Assembly (NCBI RefSeq): GCF_026151205.1
Contig: NC_087080.1
Span: forward strand, 10,711,837-10,775,836
Direction of reading: 5' to 3'
DNA: 64,000 bases
Origin: Bolinopsis microptera
Lineage: Eukaryota; Ctenophora; Tentaculata; Lobata; Bolinopsidae
The position numbers and the translations under genes were made by a program. Positions 12,124-24,222 of the stretch are shown in pieces (the stretch's first letter is position 1; every line of letters begins with the position of its first letter). The notes beneath the pieces are model-generated. The model saw only the letters and a list, made by a program, of their open reading frames with translations. It did no database searches and was not told the origin of the DNA.

Positions 12124-12954
12124 TTTTTCAAATTTCATGTTTTATTTAATTGATTTTCTCAAATATTGGGTTTTATTTTTGTAAAATAAAGAAATGAAAA
12201 AAATCCCCAAATACCATGATTTAATTTGGGGTATGAAATGCGGTGGTCTTCGGAAAAAAATCCCATATTTTCGTTCCCAAATCATTAAGGTCACCGGAAT
12301 TATGTCGAATATAAATATGTCTCGTAAGGTGTTTAGTTACAATGATATGGATATTTTATGTTTGTTGTTATGAGAGTATGAGATTAGAGAAACGAAGACT
12401 TCTGGCCAACTTCTTGCAAACAAACTTAATTAATAACAACGAATTGAAGCTGCATCCAGCTTACACGACTATAAACGATGGATCAAGAAATAGTAACTAT
12501 ATGACACAAACCTCTAATAGCCTAGATACAGGCAAATGAGTATCTAAGTTATGCGACAATAGATAAACTACTGAAACCCACAACCCATTTGTTTGGGTAT
12601 GCATAACAAATGTCAGCAGGGAAAAACACAAGGCTGGCTAAACAATCTCTAATTTAACAGAAAAAGTAGCATTTAAGCATTTAGCAATTTCAACGTCGTG
12701 ATCATAGCACAACCGCAATTTTTATCGATTAAATCTGCCTGCATATACATATCACATGATCAATGACCATGATGTGCAAACTGTACACATTTACCTTACA
12801 CGTTCTCCAACAATAAAACTACAGCGACGCTCTCTACTCTGCTCTCGTAGAAAGAAAGACATTATAATAACCACACACTCCCTCGAGAGCAAACTATACT
12901 ACAATGTAGACTATAAATTATAATAAGCAGGTAACCAAGCACCGGCTCAACTAT

Positions 12955-13598
12955 ACGATATTAGCAACTTAACTATACATTACTAGGCTATATGTTAAAC
13001 AACTTAACTATACATTACTAGGCTATATGTTAAACAACTTAACTATACTTTAGGTTATATGTAAAACAACTTAACTATACATTAGGCTATATGTTAAACA
13101 ACTTAACTATACATTACTAGGCTATATGTTAAACAACTTAACTATACATTAGGCTATATGTTAAACAACTTAACTATACATTAGGCTATATGTTAAACAA
13201 CTTAACTATACATTACTAGGCTATATGTTAAACAACTTAACTATACATTACTAGGCTATATGTTAAACAACTTAACTATACATTACTAGGCTATATGTTA
13301 AACAACTTAACTATACATTACTAGGCTATATGTTAAACAACTTAACTATACATTACTAGGCTATATGTTAAACAACTTAACTATACATTACTAGGCTATA
13401 TGTTAAACAACCTAACTATACATTAGGCTATATGTTAAACAACTTAACTATACATTACTAGGCTATATGTTAAACAACTTAACTATACATTACTAGGCTA
13501 TATGTTAAACAACTTAACTATACATTACTAGGCTATATGTTAAACAACTTAACTATACTTTAGGCTATATGTTAAACAACTTAACTATACATTTAACA
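12955..13598. repeat. Minisatellite, 31-35 bp unit, about 19 copies
   Basis: Head-to-tail copies of a unit made of AACAACTTAACTATACATTA, an optional CTAG, then GCTATATGTTAA. Long (35 bp) and short (31 bp) variants are interspersed, suggesting slippage or unequal exchange. No coding capacity. Confidence 0.9.
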
Positions 13599-13715
13599 AC
13601 ATGTAAACTACACGAACTATTCATTTACCAATATATAAACGAAATGAACTGTACATTAAACAACAAAAGTGTACAGAATACATCAAACGGCACATAAATG
13701 ACAAGAATAAGTATT

Positions 13716-13793
13716 ACCTGGGGACCCCAGGCTATTATGTTCATAAACATTAAAGATTTGGCGGAATGACAGGCTGAGCGCGGCCCAGTAAGA
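13716..13793. mobile_element. MITE copy (family also at 56.3 kb and split by the 3.4 kb palindrome)
   Basis: The sequence reads ACCTGGGGACCCCAGGCTAT at one end and GGCGGAATGACAGGCTGAG then GCGGCCCAGTAAG at the other. The same blocks appear at 56268-56406 and in two halves at about 56505-56553 and 59953-59998. Recurrence at three places defines a small repeat family. Confidence 0.7.
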
Positions 13794-13799
13794 ATAAGT

Positions 13800-15030
13800 A
13801 CAATTAGAAATGTACAACACAAGTACTTATACTATTATAGTAAAACTGAGTTATAAAAGTGCTTATTACACACAAAAACAAGCACAGCGAAACAATATAG
13901 GCAATCTAATTAGTGTATTGAAGTCTCCAATGAAGCGCTTGCAAATTATATACATTATAATATATTGTATATATTATAATATAGTGTGTATATTTCAATG
14001 TATTTTGTCCATGTATTGTATAAATTACAATATATTTTTAATTTTGCACAATATACACGGTAATTAATAGTTTATACATTGTGATCGAATCCGATACTGC
14101 ACACTAAAAATTAAATTATTTTGGACAATTGACAAAGCAATCGTATTACTCGTAAGTTTTACTATAACATTATTAATACCACAAAAGTGTGCAACACGAT
14201 CGTATCTCTCTCACACCAACTGCAGACTGATGTTCTACCTGATACACGATAGATCGTGAGGTCACGTGACATTCGAACTCGAAAATATTTCACCGCGGCT
14301 GCCAAATAATTTTCAAAATAATGATTTGCTAAACTTAGTCCAGTTATATTATGACTTTACCGGGAAATCATGGGTTGCCTGCGTAGAATTAAACGAAAAC
14401 AGCTTCTGTGTTCTGTGTGTACTGTAGGGCCATTACCAACCTCATTTGGCCTGTTCCGATTAATTTTCCGATACAGCCATATTTTGGCTTCAATAACTTC
14501 CGAAAGTATAACGTCTTTAATCACATGTCAGACTAAGTTAACCCGCAGTTTTACAACAACCATAATTAAATACTGTTTCCAACATAAAAATAAACTATTC
14601 TGTTTCTGGTTATAAATAATAATAAATCAGTACTGTAAAATCTATGACAAACAAATTCATCGCATATTGTAACAATAAATAAATGTGAAAATAAAAAATA
14701 AAATGTGTGACAATTTACACATCCCGCACTAAATATAATGTTACAAAAAAGCATAATCACACATAAATATAATACATAAATAACATTATACAGAAAAATG
14801 CACAGCTGGTATAAGCATTACTCTTGTCATCACAAAGGAGTGGTCCGGGATTAGCCGTCAATCTACTCTTCTTAACAATGGTCAAAATGGTCATTATACT
14901 CCCAAGAAAAGATCAATCCGATTTTACATTTTCCAAGAAATATAACGGCTCAGTAAAATATCAATCCGATATTACAAGACCGCTTAGGATCAGTCATTAA
15001 ACACAGATATATAGTGGAACTGAACGGAGA
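13800..15030. other. AT-rich noncoding stretch
   Basis: Very AT-rich, with a quasi-palindromic ATTATAATATATTG run at about 13950-13985. No exon, RNA gene or defined element was recognised. Confidence 0.4.
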
Positions 15031-15035
15031 TCAGT

Positions 15036-15338
<303 letters not shown>

Positions 15339-15833
15339 TTCAGATCAGGTGAGTCATCATGAGTGCCACCTGGTAAAGCCGGTAAGAGACCTGATGTACT
15401 TGGAACACAACATGACGAAGGGCCTCACATTGTACTCTATAATCATAATACAAGCCACTGATGTGAAATAAAGATAGTAGTCTTGAGCTACACTAAGCTG
15501 GAGCGGAAAATGGGCGCCAATATGCTGGTTAGCAGGATGTACTGCGGGCTAACCTAAAGGAACTAATTAATCGTTCCTGAACTGTGTTTATGATGGTTGG
15601 TGTGTAGGCGGCGTCATGATCCTACCAAATGGCAACACATTATGGGCTTGTGAACAATGTGCCGAGCTGCGGAGCAGTTCTCTCTCTAACGAGACTCTGT
15701 GTTCTGTGGGATAATATCTTAGAGAAGAGGAGATATTATAATGGAGGAGGGATATTAATAGCCAGCCACTCAAAATATCAATATCATGGTTGGAATGTCT
15801 GGTGCTGAGCTGGTCTCTAGATACTACATCTGT

Positions 15834-17496
15834 CTATTCGATAACAATGAGAGGTCGAGATGAGTCAGGATTAAGATGACTTGTAGCACAGGATGAGGAG
15901 GAATGTGGAGGGGTATTCTCTCTTGGTTATCATCCCTCTCTATCTGATCCAGCACCCACTTTAGCTGAGAAGACGGTGGTGTTAATAACGTACGGTACTG
16001 ATCTTGAAGAGTCCGCGTGAAATTAAATTACTGTAAATGGTAAAATGATGATAATATGTATGGATGACGTGTGTAATATCAAGATTCAAGTCATCTATTC
16101 TAGAAGGTAATAAAAAAGCAGGGATATACAGTTAAATCCAAGAATACCATCTTTGAATGGGGAATTGAGAAATACACGGTAATTGCAATATGCATGGGTT
16201 GAACAATAAACAAAATATCTATTTACCAGAGGTATGTCGTCTCCTTGAAGCGGACCTGGTTGAGGAAGCTAAACTCTCGTTATCTGACATTCTTGGAGAT
16301 AAGTTACCAGGGGACCTTGTTGTCTGCACACTGAGATAGTGGTATGAAATAACGAGGGAGAAGCAAATAACAGATGCAAAATATCAATAATACTTACATC
16401 CAATGTTAAAGGAATACAATTTATATAATTTCCTCTGCAAGTGGCAGCCGGCAGCTGAAAGCACCAAGACACGAAACTAAGGAAAGTTTGAAACATTTCC
16501 ACAATTTGTTAGTGCTACTCACTGCATTGTAGAGTCGAATGTTTGCCACTCTTTTTCTCCGTTCGTAAGCGACATATTGAAATCAATCTCTGAAACAGAG
16601 CATGTTAATTTAAAAATAAGTATAAGGTTTTTATACTTATCAAATAATTCAATATCACTGATGAAACATTCTCGGAGCATTCTAACTAGAGATAAAATAA
16701 CTCGCAAGGAATCTCACTTCGTCTAGCTCTAGGAGTAGAAGCAGTCTGCTGTAGAGTAGAGTTATTGAGTGACTTGAAAGGGAGGGACTGAGCGGGGGTC
16801 GGCTGGTCCACGTGGTTGGCAGGAAAGTAGCCCTGTTGTCCGGCCTTGTTCTCCCCTACCCACCATCTGAAAATACCAAAGTAATGATGACTGTTTTGCT
16901 AGGAACGTTCATATACAACGCTGAATGCTGATGTGGACCAATCTTAAAAGTGGTAAGATATTCTCTCTAATAAATTGTACCGGAAACAATAATATCCCTC
17001 ACCCGTCAGTGTCCATGTATACTAGTTTAACAAACTCTCCAGCCCTCAGTCCTATCTCATCACTACGCTGAGCAGCGTAGTCGTGCAATACTCGTAACTG
17101 GGAGAGTAAAAAGTAAACATCGTCACAAACCAGACCGAATTCGAACCAGCTGAGTCTGTCGACAATATAATCACATTGAGCAACTCATTTCGGATCAACT
17201 TTCTTACGGAAAAATAGAATTAAAATCTTACAAATATACGAAATATATTAGAAAGAAGAACTAGTCTGCATTTAAGTTGAGCGTTGGAAAGTATCAAAAA
17301 TTGCAGAGTATCAGGGTATGGTATCACGTGGCATTTTCAGTTCTTACCTTGATGAAGTTATCCCGAGGAAGGCCTGATATCTGCGCTATACCAGGAGTCA
17401 GGGTGATAGACATACCAGGGTTAATGGGTGTGCTCTGAACCAGACCGCTCTTGTCACCGGGTAGTTTCAGCTTGTTTCTCGTCTCTGCTAGAGCAG
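15834..17496 (-). CDS. AHI1: AHI1 exons 22-27: SH3 domain and Ser-rich C terminus
   Basis: The SH3 domain spans exons 23-24: LRVLHDYAAQRSDEIGLRAG (human [20 protein letters not shown]), then WWVGENKAGQQGYFPANHV. The double Trp and the YFPANHV motif mark the peptide-binding face. ALYDY is replaced by VLHDY. The tail is Ser/Arg-rich. The junctions of exons 25-27 were chosen by phase: exon 26 starts after CCAAG and exon 27 after CAAGAG, which are weaker acceptors. The last exon is the least certain, supported mainly by the C-terminal match. Confidence 0.85.
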
Positions 17497-19030
17497 CTGC
17501 AGGTTCTTACGGGTTAGATACAATTGTTTTATTTTTGTTCATTAAACCACATGAGTGGGAAATTCTAGGTTTGCAGAAAATTATAATACGATCAGATGAA
17601 AACAGGTAGAATCGGTTCATTATCTAAAATATTTAGAGTGAGTATCGATCTCACAGATCACAGTCGAAATATTAAACTGAAATCTTACTAGAATTACCGT
17701 TAAGACTTCCTTTAGAGGGTGAGACAGTCAGCAGCTTCTCTTTAATCACCTCCATCTTCATACCAGCCCCTGCAACTAGATCGTTAACTTTATAGATTAA
17801 GAAAATTACTTGATTGCATTTTGGAGTTCTTCGAAGTTCGGAATTTTGAATCAAAAAATTGTTGACGAACCAACACTAAATCTTCACCCTCACCAGGAAC
17901 ATTTGCCAGCTCCTGGACAGTATCCTGTCTGTTGTAAAACTGAACAGAGAGAGAGGATCCAAATGCGGAGATGGCCACAAAATTATCATGAGGATGAAAC
18001 TTGACGTCAGATGTGCTGTGTGGGAGACCCAGTTTGTAGGTGTAACTCAGCTCCCCTGAAAGTATTAGGGAATTGTTACAAGTCTTGTGGATGTTGTAGA
18101 ATACTGTTGAGGAACTTTGGGGTGAAGATGTGAAAAAATTAAACAAGATTAAGGGGAGTTCTAGTTCTTAGACGCAGCAGAACAAGTGAACAACAAAACT
18201 TTTCCCAATAATCTAGAGGCACGGCTACAAAAGCGTATAACTAAATATTGTAATAGTTTGTTTTAACGACCGATTCAAATTATTTCACCATAGTTTACAA
18301 CGTAAAATACGTAGTGACGTACCAGTTTCTACGAGCCAGACAAAGACGTTACCATCTTCAGATGCAGATAAGAGATATGTACCACAGGGTGATACCGAAC
18401 ACTGAAGGAACAGCTATAAGTATACATACTATATATATATATATATATATGTAATGAGTTTGTAGAGCAGTCTGGTACCTATGTAATTCCCTCATCATTA
18501 GGGGCTTGGTAGCTCAGTGGCGTGGTTTCGAGCCAGTAATCGAAGGTTGCCGGATCGATACCCGCCATCAGCAAAAACCAACCCTGGTGATTTGAGCCAT
18601 ACTGATGAGTCCTAATAGGACGAAACACTGTGTCTATGGATATATATATATATTAGTCAAGGCGTTGTTTTACTGATAGTTGTGGCTAACTAATAATATA
18701 TATATATATATCCATAGACACAGTGTTTCGTCCTTTTAGGACGTCCTTTAAAGCACTTTGGAGGGATGAACGTTAGAGAAGAAAGATGATTTTCTTCTTG
18801 CATATTTTATTTTCTCACCTCTACCACTCTTTTGGGATTTCAACCCACCATAACTTGAATTGCTGAGTTACATAAATTTCTAAATTTTAAATTTCTTTTA
18901 TTTGATTGATTGATGGATTGATATTTTGAATAAATTTACTAACATGTCTTTATATCAGGATGACTGTAAAGGTACATTTTACCGACATTTGAAGTCAAGG
19001 CGTTGTTTTACTGATAGTTGTGGCTAACTG

Positions 19031-19119
<89 letters not shown>

Positions 19120-22100
19120 TTTTACAATGCACATGAAATATAGTAGGTTAATAGACAAACCATAACGTCAAGGACAGTTTCAATGTATGCAGAAGAAGCT
19201 ACCATAGCATTTGTTCAATTGGATATTTGATTCAAGAAAGTAAAAGTCTCAAAATTGTCTATTCTACAGACACACCAAGATAACAGTTCCACTAACCCGG
19301 ATGTACTCCCTCGTATTGGTGTGGCCAGTGTAGCGCTGAGTAACCGCCCTGATCCTCAGATCCACCAGTCTCACGTGACTGTCACGTGACTGAACAAACA
19401 TTCTCCGTTTGTTGGGATGCAGCAGTAACACCGAGATAGGCACGTCCTGAAGATGAGTGGTATCAGCTGGGTTCAGGTCTCATAGAGGCATGAAGAGTGG
19501 AAAATGGAAATACTGTTGAAGATTCTAAAGACTTAAAGAAGTCTGAAACACAAGTTTACGACAATTCAGCCTTAAAATTACTAAATAAACCTTTAGTTCA
19601 GGAGGTTGCACTGTTTCGGACTGTGACCAGGCTGAGCCCCCTCCATTCCACTCAATAATCTGACCTTTACTGTCACCACTGAAATTGTGGATTTAAGCAC
19701 CCTCTCTGCTCTTCATTTCACTATATTCTTAATACTTTAATATACATCTAGATAAAATTCGAGCTTAACTGAACTTAGATCTATCTAGCTGAGGATGACA
19801 ACAGAGCAAAGTGTCTGTTAAGTGTTAACATGTTCTCCTAACCAACCTGTAGAGAGTATCGTTTCCCTTGAACACGATAGAGTTGATGTGCCCAGTGTGT
19901 CCGTGTAGCTGAGCTAACAGTGCACAGTTCTCTCCCGCACAGTTCGTATCCCAGATCCGGAGGGTTCTGTCGTAGCTTCCTGAACGGTGGGGTCACCTTT
20001 AGTGGGGTCACCTTTAGTGGGGTCACCTTTAGTGGGGTCACCTTTAGTGGGGTCACCTTTAGTGGGGTCACCTTTAGTGGGGTCACCTTTAGTGGGGTCA
20101 CCTTTAGTGGGGTCACCTTTAGTGGGGTCACCTTTAGCTTTAGTGGGGTCAGTTATCTGTGCTCAGCAGAGAAACGCCAAGACAGATTATTAAATTGAAT
20201 GAGGTTCAAGAAAATAGAAATTGCAGTGAAAAATAATTCATCTCCAAAGAACTGGAGGTCATTTTATTTTAACATTCTTACTACTCACCAGTTATAACCT
20301 TTCTTTTGTCCACCCACTTAGCACTGTACACAAAACAGGGGTGAGCCATTTGTTTTGCTTGTTGACCATTCTTCCAAACTCGAGCGGTACAATCTGGGGG
20401 TAGTGGGTATCAGTTAGTGACTATAGTAACTATAGTGACTATAGTGACTATAGTGACTCCTAACTTAACAACATTCGCCTCAAAACACCAACATTTTTGA
20501 GCTTCGACTTTGTGATTGAATCAGTACAGATTACAGGAAAAAGACGTCTGTGATGTATTAAACAAGAGAATACAATCCAAATTTTAATTAGAGTATAAAT
20601 GATACACTTCAATGATTTTAGAATTTAGAAAGTTAAAATTTGTGTTACAATGTCTTATCAATCTACCACCAAGTACATAAAGATGGGATCATAGTTTTTC
20701 GCTGGTCTGACTTTAAAGTTCGTGGACTCTCAGTCTCTCGTTACTCTTGGCTATTTGATGTAAAGCAGTAAATTTTGACGCGGACCTTTTTTCTTCTGGA
20801 AGTTCAAATTTGCCGTTTCTCACAAAATCACAAAGAGCCGTGAAAAACTTCCTCACAAACAACCCGTAACTCCTGACAGTGAAGCAGTATAACACCGGGT
20901 TGATGGCACAGTTAAAAAGAATCAGGAACGTGCACATGCTGTAGAAAACGGAGAAATGTTTGGAGTCTTTCTGAGAATTCGTCAAAATGTAATGTCTCAA
21001 AACGTAGTATATCAAGGCATAGGGAATATAGGACATCAAGTGGGTTGCAGAAACCAGTAAGGTTGTGATCAGAGACTGTCTATGCAGATGTCCCGTTATT
21101 TTCTTCACGAATTTGCACAACCACACGGTAGAAACGAACAAAACTAACTCCGAGCAGCTCACAATCACTGTTCTCGTATAACGTATTATCCTTTTCAGCA
21201 CCAAATTACCAGGATTTACCACACAATCATAAGTTGCCTCCGGAACTCAACCCTAGGATCTCCACAGAATTGCACCGCCAGGAAGTTGCTCAAACACCAG
21301 ACACCCGAAACAGTCCACGCGGTGCCGGCTACTTTCCGACCCAGTCCCTTGGAGCGAGCCATCGCCCTGAGAGGGCTCAATATGCACGTTAGCTTGCTGA
21401 CACTCAGTGCAGCGACCAGAAGCAGCTCCGTTATGAGGCAGAAATAAGCCCAGGTTCTGAACAAGCCGCAAATAATAGCGGGGTACATGTTATCTTTCTT
21501 TATTATAAGGGTGATCCAGGAGGCTATATACACCGTGAAACCCAGGTTAGAGAGTGCAATGTGCCGGATTAGAATCGTAGATATATTATCTAGATGGATA
21601 GAGTTGTGTTTAAAGGAGGACCACAACACGAATATGTTTCCTGGTAATGCTGTCAGGATGATACTTAGTGTCCATATGATCATGAGATGCCATCCCACTC
21701 CTTCTGGTGGCATGTGCCTGAACTCTAATCCAGTGGAGTTCCTTGTGCCGCTCATTCTGTCATTTAAGAGATATTATAGATTAACTTTTTGTTAATTAAG
21801 TAAATTAATTTAATATTATTGATGTTTGTTAGGATGATAGATTTATGAGGTGCGGGCAAATAAAGATCATGAAACGTGGATTGAGTCAGTTTTCTTGTAA
21901 GATCTGAAAATGTACAGTAATAAGTCAGGAGCAATCGTAGCTTGCTAGTTCATACTTGTCATTACTGATGGTCATTTCAACTTTGGCTGAAATAAAACCC
22001 CAATCTTGAGGAGCAAATATCACACAAATTTAGATGAAATAAGCAGCTGGTATGATTTCTACAGCTGATTTCTAACACCAAATCATGGGGACGAGGAAAT

Positions 22101-24190
22101 AAGCGGTCACAAGGGACAGAATCAATCTCATCAAGACTTTTTATTCATTGAAAGATTTGAGATATATCTGGAGCTGAGTATGGGAATTGTAAAATCTGGG
22201 ATTGGAATATTATTTACTTGTGAATGGGAATTGGGTCATAGTTCATACTGCAGAATTAAATATTCTCATATCATATTACATATTATTGTGTTCTAATATC
22301 ACTATCAGAACGTTATGTCCTTGTTGAGCAAAATCATTCTGAAGCAATGTCGGTTATCAGTAAAGTACTGCAAGGGACTGATCTCGGTCTTAACTTCATT
22401 TACTGTTAAATTAAATGATCTAGATCAGTACGTGAAAGATTTTAAATAAAACTGAGCAGCGTTGGCGATAACACTCGATTAGGTGGGACAATATTAACGT
22501 TAAATAACTGCAATTTTCTCCAACAAAACCTAAACAGAATCATTCAATGGTCTGAGGAAAACAACACGGAGCTGCATGGAAACAAGTTTGAACTAGCTAA
22601 CAGGTTCACGTTCAACAAAAGAAAAAAATCGACTTTATCAAAATCTGATAAAAAGTAGAAAAATGTAGTAAAAAGACACAGCCTACGATCAAGCTTGTAA
22701 TAGATGATAATCTAACCCTGAGATGAGAAATACGTATCGTACGTACTTATAAAACCGCCTGTACGATACGTACTTTTCAATGTTTTCTACAACAAGAACT
22801 TCATAATTTCTATAATCGTCATAATAATAGGATCGTACGTGCCGCGAGCGCAAGAACCAAGATTATTCTGGAACTAATCGAACACGCGCATTGGATCAAA
22901 ATTATTCTGAAAACGTAGATTATGCACCACACCAACCCGGTGACCGACAACTAAGAACCTCTCATTCAGGCTCCCGCAGGTATCACATCACATGGCCCAA
23001 TCAGTGACGTGTCATTTGTAATGTGATCCCTATTCTAGCCATCCTAACGGCCGGACAACCAAAAACCTGGGTATAGGGTTCACAACCCTCCGTTTGCTGA
23101 AAACCTGCTACCTCTTGAGTGGGAGTACGCAGACGACGCAGACTTCACAGACGAGGATAAAAAGAATTTGGAGTCCATGTTACCAATATGCAAGGAGATA
23201 TTGGAGGAGTGGAATCTTTTTGTCAACGAATCAAAAACAGAGTTCACACCTATCTATCTGGCCGAGAAGAACGAAGTTGATGACAAAGGAGAGCCACTTC
23301 GAGGAAGAGAACCTTGGAGATCATCTATCTCACTTGGTTCCAAATTGTGCAGCAACGAGGACATAAAAAGACGATGTATTTTGGCAAATCTTGCTTTCCA
23401 AACCTACAAGAAAGTTTGGGAACAAGGTAAACGCATACCTCTTAAGACCAGACTTAAGATCTACGAAGCCCAGGTGGTCTCCGTCTTAATGTATAATTGT
23501 AGCTGCTGGGCTGCTTCAAAGCAGCTACTGAGTAAACTGGATATTTGCCACAGAAAGCATCTAAGGCAAATCATCAGAATGACTTACCCTAATATAATCA
23601 AAAACGACACCCTTTACAAGAGATGTGAAGTGGTTCCACTCAGTGAGCGTGTTGCATGTGCACGATAGAGGATGCTCGGACATGTCCCTCGCAGTGATAA
23701 CAACTCACCTGCACAGCTTGCATTACACTTTGCAGTAGAGAGTCAGAGTACTAAGGGTTCACATGACAGTTTAATAAGTAGTTGTGTATATATAAGTGTT
23801 CGAGCTCTCGGCATGTGTTCACATATAAACGGTCGTGAGTCAGGTCACGTGTGGCAGTGCAATTGTTTCATATTCTAGCTCAAACCTAGCTCTCCTTCAA
23901 AGTTTTAACAACAATTTCAAAGTTTGGCACTAGTAGTCTCTTAATAAGTTTCACGTCTTTGTGTTTTCAGTCTCGACTTTCCCTCATCCCCTTCATGACT
24001 AATATGCACGGGGAACTATAGGGGCAAATGAAGAAGCGAGGACTATTGTTATGCAGCTGTTACGTACCGACTCAAAAACGGCTGAATCCCCGCCTAGAAA
24101 GAAAACTCATCTCACAGTTTTCTTAGTAACACTAACTGTGTTTTGGAAGAAAATATGATCCACCATACACCCAACGTACTAAGTGTATGA

Positions 24191-24222
<32 letters not shown>

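Larger units (their letters stand above)
18420..19120. repeat. (TA)n microsatellites and a duplicated SINE-tail segment
   Basis: TA runs lie at about 18430-18450, 18640-18652, 18696-18710 and 19034-19118. A segment beginning AGTCAAGGCGTTGTTTTACT occurs twice (18655 and 18993), each time running into TA repeats, so parts of the same element were inserted or duplicated here within AHI1 intron 18. Confidence 0.75.

Noticed and set aside
18501-18575. A functional tRNA gene
   Set aside because: Box A and box B are present but the acceptor stem does not pair and the element continues into the hammerhead; it is better read as a SINE head.
19838-20198. Frames with repeated TPLKV, SGVTF or LVGSP units on both strands
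   Set aside because: They come from the 15 bp minisatellite; the true coding part here is AHI1 exon 16, at 19847-19979 in its own frame.
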